Notes under the pieces: model-generated
The model's input: only the letters and a program-made list of their open reading frames with translations
Database searches by the model: none
What the model was told of the DNA's origin: nothing
Shown: piece by piece, positions 59,715 to 64,000 of the stretch
How the letters are laid out: the number at the start of each line of letters is the position of its first letter
Position numbering within the stretch: position 1 is the first letter of the stretch
Assembly: GCF_026230105.1 (NCBI RefSeq)
Contig: NC_079476.1
Coordinates: 6,648,709-6,712,708, forward strand
Direction: 5' to 3'
Source of the DNA: Diorhabda sublineata
Lineage: Eukaryota; Arthropoda; Insecta; Coleoptera; Chrysomelidae
Length of the DNA: 64,000 bases
Program-made: the position numbers and the translations under genes

Positions 59715-60690
59715 AGTTCTAAAGCCCAGATGAAAGTTCTTATTTTGTTATTCATTTAGGTAGAATTATCCAGAAAAAATAAGTAAAAAAGTCTGTCACA
59801 TCTGGTTTAAGAAATATTTATTAACACTGAAATACATAATTTTGGTATTAATACTAAAGAAAATTAAAAATAACTAATTTTCCTTTCGTTTTATAGTTAT
59901 TTGAATTAGTTTCCCTTATAATAAACCAACCTAATATGTTTTCATCCCAAAATCTTTGTAGTCGTTGTTCAAAAACCTTTAAATCTTTGTGAAAACGTTA
60001 CCCTTATGAATTCCAAGCAGATTTTCTGTTTTCGTCAAACGCATTAACAAAATTTTTCATGTGTAAATGTTGTAGATGGGTTAGAGTGATCTTATTGGGA
60101 TCTACCCACAGCTCGTGTTTAATGTTCATTTTGCCCTGAATATATTTATTCCGAATAAGCCATTCTTCTCTTAGTTAATGAAGTTTTGCCCTACTGTCCC
60201 ACAAACAAAGGAAACAACAGTATTTTGTAATCCCAATAACATACTGATGATCTTGAGGTCACCGCACATTTTCCATTGGTGCTCTTCATACTTCATTAAA
60301 ATAATTAAAATACGCATGGTTTCACAGCTCTCTTTAATAATCGAAGAGCTTAGTGGATGAAGATGTTATGAGACAAATAAGTGGAATCAGCTTTAAAGTT
60401 TTTAACTTGCTCTTTTTCTCTACATAATACAATCCGCAGTTTTTTTGCATGTTGTTGTATTTTCATTATTCAAAATATTTGTGTCTTGTTGACTTAGTTG
60501 TAGCTTGTCAAATAAAAGTGAAAAACTTATTATTTCCATGTTCCATTCCATTAAAATTTAACTAAATTTACATTTACATAAGCAAAATATTTAATGATCA
60601 GATCTGTAAAAACATAACTAGAAAATTAATGCAAAATTATAATCATGGTTAGAGATTTTTTCCATTTATCTTATTGATAACCTATTTGTA
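59715..60690. other. No gene recognised
   Basis: AT-rich; searched on the - strand for a signal-peptide exon of the membrane protein without a convincing candidate. Confidence 0.4.
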
Positions 60691-60699
60691 AAAATATTT

Positions 60700-62130
60700 A
60701 TATTCATTTTTGATGTAAGGAAGTTGCTGTAAGTTTTGAATTTTCTCTGAAGTCAAGCTAGCTCCGGTTTCAGTGGTCCTTTCCAGGTCAACTTCTTCAA
60801 CTTGGACAGGTTGACTTTCTTGAAAGTAGTCTACGGATCGTAGCAATCCTTGTACAGGTATGAGCCAAATTCCTCAACTCTTATCCATTTTACTTCATCT
60901 CTGAAAGCTACTTTTTCAATGAGAATGTTCTTTTTTCGATTGATGAGCTTTTTTGGGAGGTCTGCTCTGTATAATATCTCGATATTGGACCGGAAGGAAT
61001 ATGGTCTCATGTTTCTTCACATTTTTTTCGATTCTTCCAAAATCTCGATCACTATCAAGATAAGAATGACCCACTTCGGGAAATTTATGCTCAATAACTT
61101 TACTGGTACAGGAATAACATTGTCGCATTCTTGTTCTGGCCTAATCAAGAGTCTGGCCAGATAATGATCTGTACTCCTCAAAGAGTCATCAAATTCGATT
61201 AGAGTTAGTAGAGAGCTAGCCACCTTATTGCTTCCCCGACAAGCAACGTATTCAGTCTACGTAAAAAATTGAGCATAATCCTTTGAGTGAGTAATGATGT
61301 GCACACCGAGATTATAGAACCACATCTGCCTCAAATAGAATGCCTTGCTCACACTGAGTTTAGGAAGAGGCATCGTCTACTGTAAGATAAATAACATCCC
61401 TTCTCAGTTTGGATTATTCTCGGTCAAATCTTTGCAAATCCAATGCTTCTCGATAGCTTGCAGCATGATTTTCATTGCCTTATCCCATTTCACTGGTGCT
61501 GCATGTGTCGCTTCTTGGATGACCAAACGATAAATTAAATTGAAGAAAAGATATGACGATAATTGCACTCGGCGACTTTGAAATTTTCAGGCTTTCCATC
61601 ATTATGGACCCCTGCTAAATAAAGTTGATACATTTTTTTATTGGAAGCAAAGGGGACAAGAACTTTTTGTGAATGTTTTTATTCCTTCAATAATGTGATT
61701 TTTCGAAAGGAAAACTTCTAATATGACTTTCGATGTATTCTAAAACTGCAGCTATCTTGTGAGGCCGATTTGTATGCTTGCCTCGCTGGTCGGGAGATGG
61801 GACACTATAACCAGCCTTTATTGATTTTTGGATGTGATCAATTTTTTGCCTGCCAACTCTAAACACTCTGTTTTATCATAGTGTTGATTCATTGCTTCAA
61901 AAAGTCCCGGGATATCAGTACGATAAGAATACCCACAATCTCTTTTGAACAATTCTGAGTTAACGTTGCTTCTGTTTCTGAAAAACGTTACTTTTGAGTC
62001 TGGAAGTAATAAGCTCCATTGTTGTAAGCGGGGACTAAGAAGATCTGCTTTGAAGAAAATACTACACATTCAATTCGGCTTGTTTAATTGAATGTGTAGT
62101 ATTTTCTTGAAGTTAGAACTTGTCAAAATC
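60700..62130 (-). pseudogene. Transposase-like family, second member, decayed
   Basis: Read on - from 62069: LLSPRLQQWSLLLPDSKVTF and FKRDCGYSYRTDIPGLFE; elsewhere SFGHPRSDTCSTSE, and EVGHSYLDSDRDFGRIEKNV then KKHETIFLPVQYRDI (about 61090-61010). SFG-P-SD-CSTC and GHSYL-DRDFG-IEK parallel FGSPISNACSKC and the SPSDRVFALIKKK block at 17.5-18.1 kb, so the two loci are members of one family. The expected blocks are not in one continuous order in the decayed middle. Confidence 0.55.
62052..62109. repeat. Perfect 23-bp hairpin
   Basis: AAGAAAATACTACACATTCA-ATT and its exact reverse complement flank CGGCTTGTTT. It sits at the 5' boundary of the transposase-like coding remnant. Confidence 0.9.
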
Positions 62131-62459
62131 ACTAGAAATCGATTTGATTTCAACATCACTTCCATTGTCATCTAGTATATTTGCACTCGAATTACCGGGA
62201 TGCACAGGATGTGATTGGTAGATCTTTCGAATGTAATACGGGCTTAGTAACAGATGAAACTTGGCTTTGCCTTATTTTTTTATTATATCCAAAAAAGTAA
62301 AAAATAATTTTCATGATTACTTGGTTTTGGTGAACCAAATGGATTTAGTTTAGTCTGATACCTACTCTTTCGAATGCGATGTCTACCGTGTCTGTAGACA
62401 AACCAGTGTAGCATTTGTTTAAATAGGGGCTGTTTTTTATTCCGTAAAAATGATCGACG

Positions 62460-62960
62460 TAAAACTTGGAAAAACTGCATCTAAAACTTATAATTCATTG
62501 AAAAAAGTATATTACAATGATTGTTTGTCGCGTCCACATGTTTTTGAGTGGTTCAAACCTTTATAAAATGGCTGAGAAGATGATTGACATGCGGGTCGCA
62601 CTTCCACGTCAAAAACGGATGAAATATCTAAAAATTTTATTTGAAAATTGTAACATGCGAAAAGTGCGTGTAAAACTTATGCGTAAAAATCCACATATTT
62701 GAACAACAGAAGTTTGAAAATACAACCTCCTAGTGCTAGACCACCCACTTTATTCGCCGCAGCTTGCACCGCGCGACTTGAAGTCTTGGACTTGGAGCTG
62801 GACGCGTTGAACGTAAAAGCGGCGCAGGTCCTGAAGGAACTGGCTGAAAGACTTCCTATACTGTTTCTAACAATGGATGATTCGCATGGAACGATTTAAA
62901 GATAGAAGAGGGGTTTATATTGAAGGTGATGATGAATAAATATACATAATATCAAAATAA
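62460..62960 (+). pseudogene. Deleted mariner-class transposase
   Basis: DCLSRPHVFEWF (62518-62555; start of a mariner-class HTH domain) is followed, after a large deletion, by a catalytic-domain remnant (HPLYSPQLAPRDLKS, the third acidic box region with Asp changed to Gln-Leu context), and a C-terminus WLKDFLYCF, stop, QWMIRMERFKDRRGVYIEGD. Frames shift at least twice. Confidence 0.65.
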
Positions 62961-62964
62961 AATA

Positions 62965-63370
62965 CTTTGTATCATCAAGGAAACTTATAACCTTCAATTC
63001 TCCCTACCAATCAAACATTGAAATGCAATAAGTATCTATGATGTTTAAGTAATTGCCAATTTAGCCTCTTGAGCTAACCGTTTATTATAACATTCTCAAA
63101 AGCAATTTCGAATAAATCATACCATACTTGAATATATTCAAATTACATTGATTAGATATTAATCAGAAGGATAAAGAAATTATGTGTAAACACTTAGTCA
63201 TTTTTACTAATAAGTTGAGTATTAGGTTCAAATCTTAAAATAGAATTTTCCAAATAGACAAGCTATAAGACTAATATTTTGTATATAAGTGTAAGAGGAT
63301 TGCTATTTAAATTGTTGTGGTTCTTACCAAGAGTTTCCGATCAAAAAGTCTGATATGTAAGAATTTATTA
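62965..63370. other. No gene recognised
   Basis: AT-rich sequence between two transposon relics. Confidence 0.4.
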
Positions 63371-63372
63371 AT

Positions 63373-64000
63373 ATATAGGGTGTTCCGGGACTTGATGCAA
63401 AAAATTCGGGTGTGAATATATGATGTGATTTTTTTTTCATATGACCCCCTCGTTTCTTAGTTGTGAAACTATTTTCAAAATTATACATTCGAACATTATG
63501 AATTTTTGATGAATGATTACTTATGTTTGTTTAGTGTGTTTTAGGGAATAAATAATTCTGTACTACTACCTGAAGGCCAGAGGCGGCTCATGCCCAATGG
63601 TTAACAATCCGTACTTTTACAGGGACAACCTTTACGATCTAAAGATAGCAAAAATGAATTTTTCAATCGATTTTTTAACAAAGTGGGTGCTTAACTCGAT
63701 AAAATTTATAGTTTGAGAGATATGTAGACAAAAATCGTTCGTTATAAAGAGAAAAATATATAATACATGTTCGAAGTGGACACCTTGCACTTCTACACGC
63801 TTCCGGAGTCTACGAGCAATATTTCTTTGAACTTGGAAGAGTGTCACGATGGAAGTAATATTCGATAGTATGTAGTACAAATGTTTATTTATTTACTCAT
63901 TAATTCAGCAAGTAATGTTTGATTGCGCTTTTATACCTCCTGTAAGTATTTTCAATAAATAAATAATTTATGATAATTTTCTTCAGAACGGTTTCCGTCT
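63373..64000 (-). mobile_element. Mariner-class element running off the window
   Basis: Starts at an end-like GGTGTTCCGGGACTTGATGC next to TATA. On -, the frame 63880-63632 reads TSIVTLFQVQRNIARRLRKR then VEVQGVHFEHVL, the C-terminus of an IS630/mariner-class transposase (usual form C...QGGHFEHLL). The remainder is beyond position 64000. The segment 63868-63990 recurs inverted at 4650-4775. Confidence 0.6.

Overview
This is an AT-rich, intron-containing, transposon-dense animal nuclear sequence. Host genes have GT/AG introns and long introns full of decayed mobile elements. The protein matches (Derlin-2, Atg1/ULK, PPTC7-type phosphatase) and the repeat mix (mariner, Tc1-like, piggyBac, Crypton-type recombinase, Penelope-type repeats with hammerhead-like motifs, a Helitron carrying satellite DNA) fit an insect, plausibly a beetle. 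The order is an inference from general resemblance, not something proven here.

Host genes: (1) The last two coding exons of a PPTC7-like mitochondrial PP2C phosphatase, + strand, 10969-15211. (2) A complete five-exon Derlin-2 gene, - strand, 29525-23944, encoding 253 aa. (3) The first three coding exons of an Atg1/ULK autophagy kinase, + strand, 30219-32574, head-to-head with Derlin and about 0.7 kb away. (4) A gene for an acidic, repeat-rich, single-pass membrane protein, - strand, 59079-53238, whose first exon was not found. Derlin acts in ER-associated degradation and Atg1 starts autophagy, so two proteostasis genes share one upstream region. The remaining Atg1 exons were not found, so gene 4 may sit inside a very large Atg1 intron.

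Mobile DNA by region: 0-10 kb has a mariner tail, a foldback repeat that recurs at 33 kb, Crypton-type recombinase fragments, a piggyBac remnant with TTAA ends and a hAT MITE with a perfect 8-bp target duplication. 12-18 kb has three IS630/Tc1/mariner-class remnants, one of them followed by a 131-bp TA run. The Derlin introns hold a transposase fragment, two Penelope-type hammerhead repeats and a MITE. 31-49 kb holds pogo-like, piggyBac, LINE and mariner-class pseudogenes and an unusual transposase-like gene next to a 0.5-kb inverted repeat. 49.0-52.2 kb is a candidate non-autonomous Helitron built around 15 copies of a 185-bp repeat with trimeric higher-order structure. 55-64 kb is mostly mariner/Tc1 relics, a foldback element and a third hammerhead-type repeat with the best-preserved core.

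The strongest candidates for further work are the Helitron/satellite composite, the hammerhead-like motifs, the inverted-repeat transposase locus at 39.7-43.4 kb, and the separation of Atg1 from its missing exons. I saw no tRNA, rRNA or CRISPR array.
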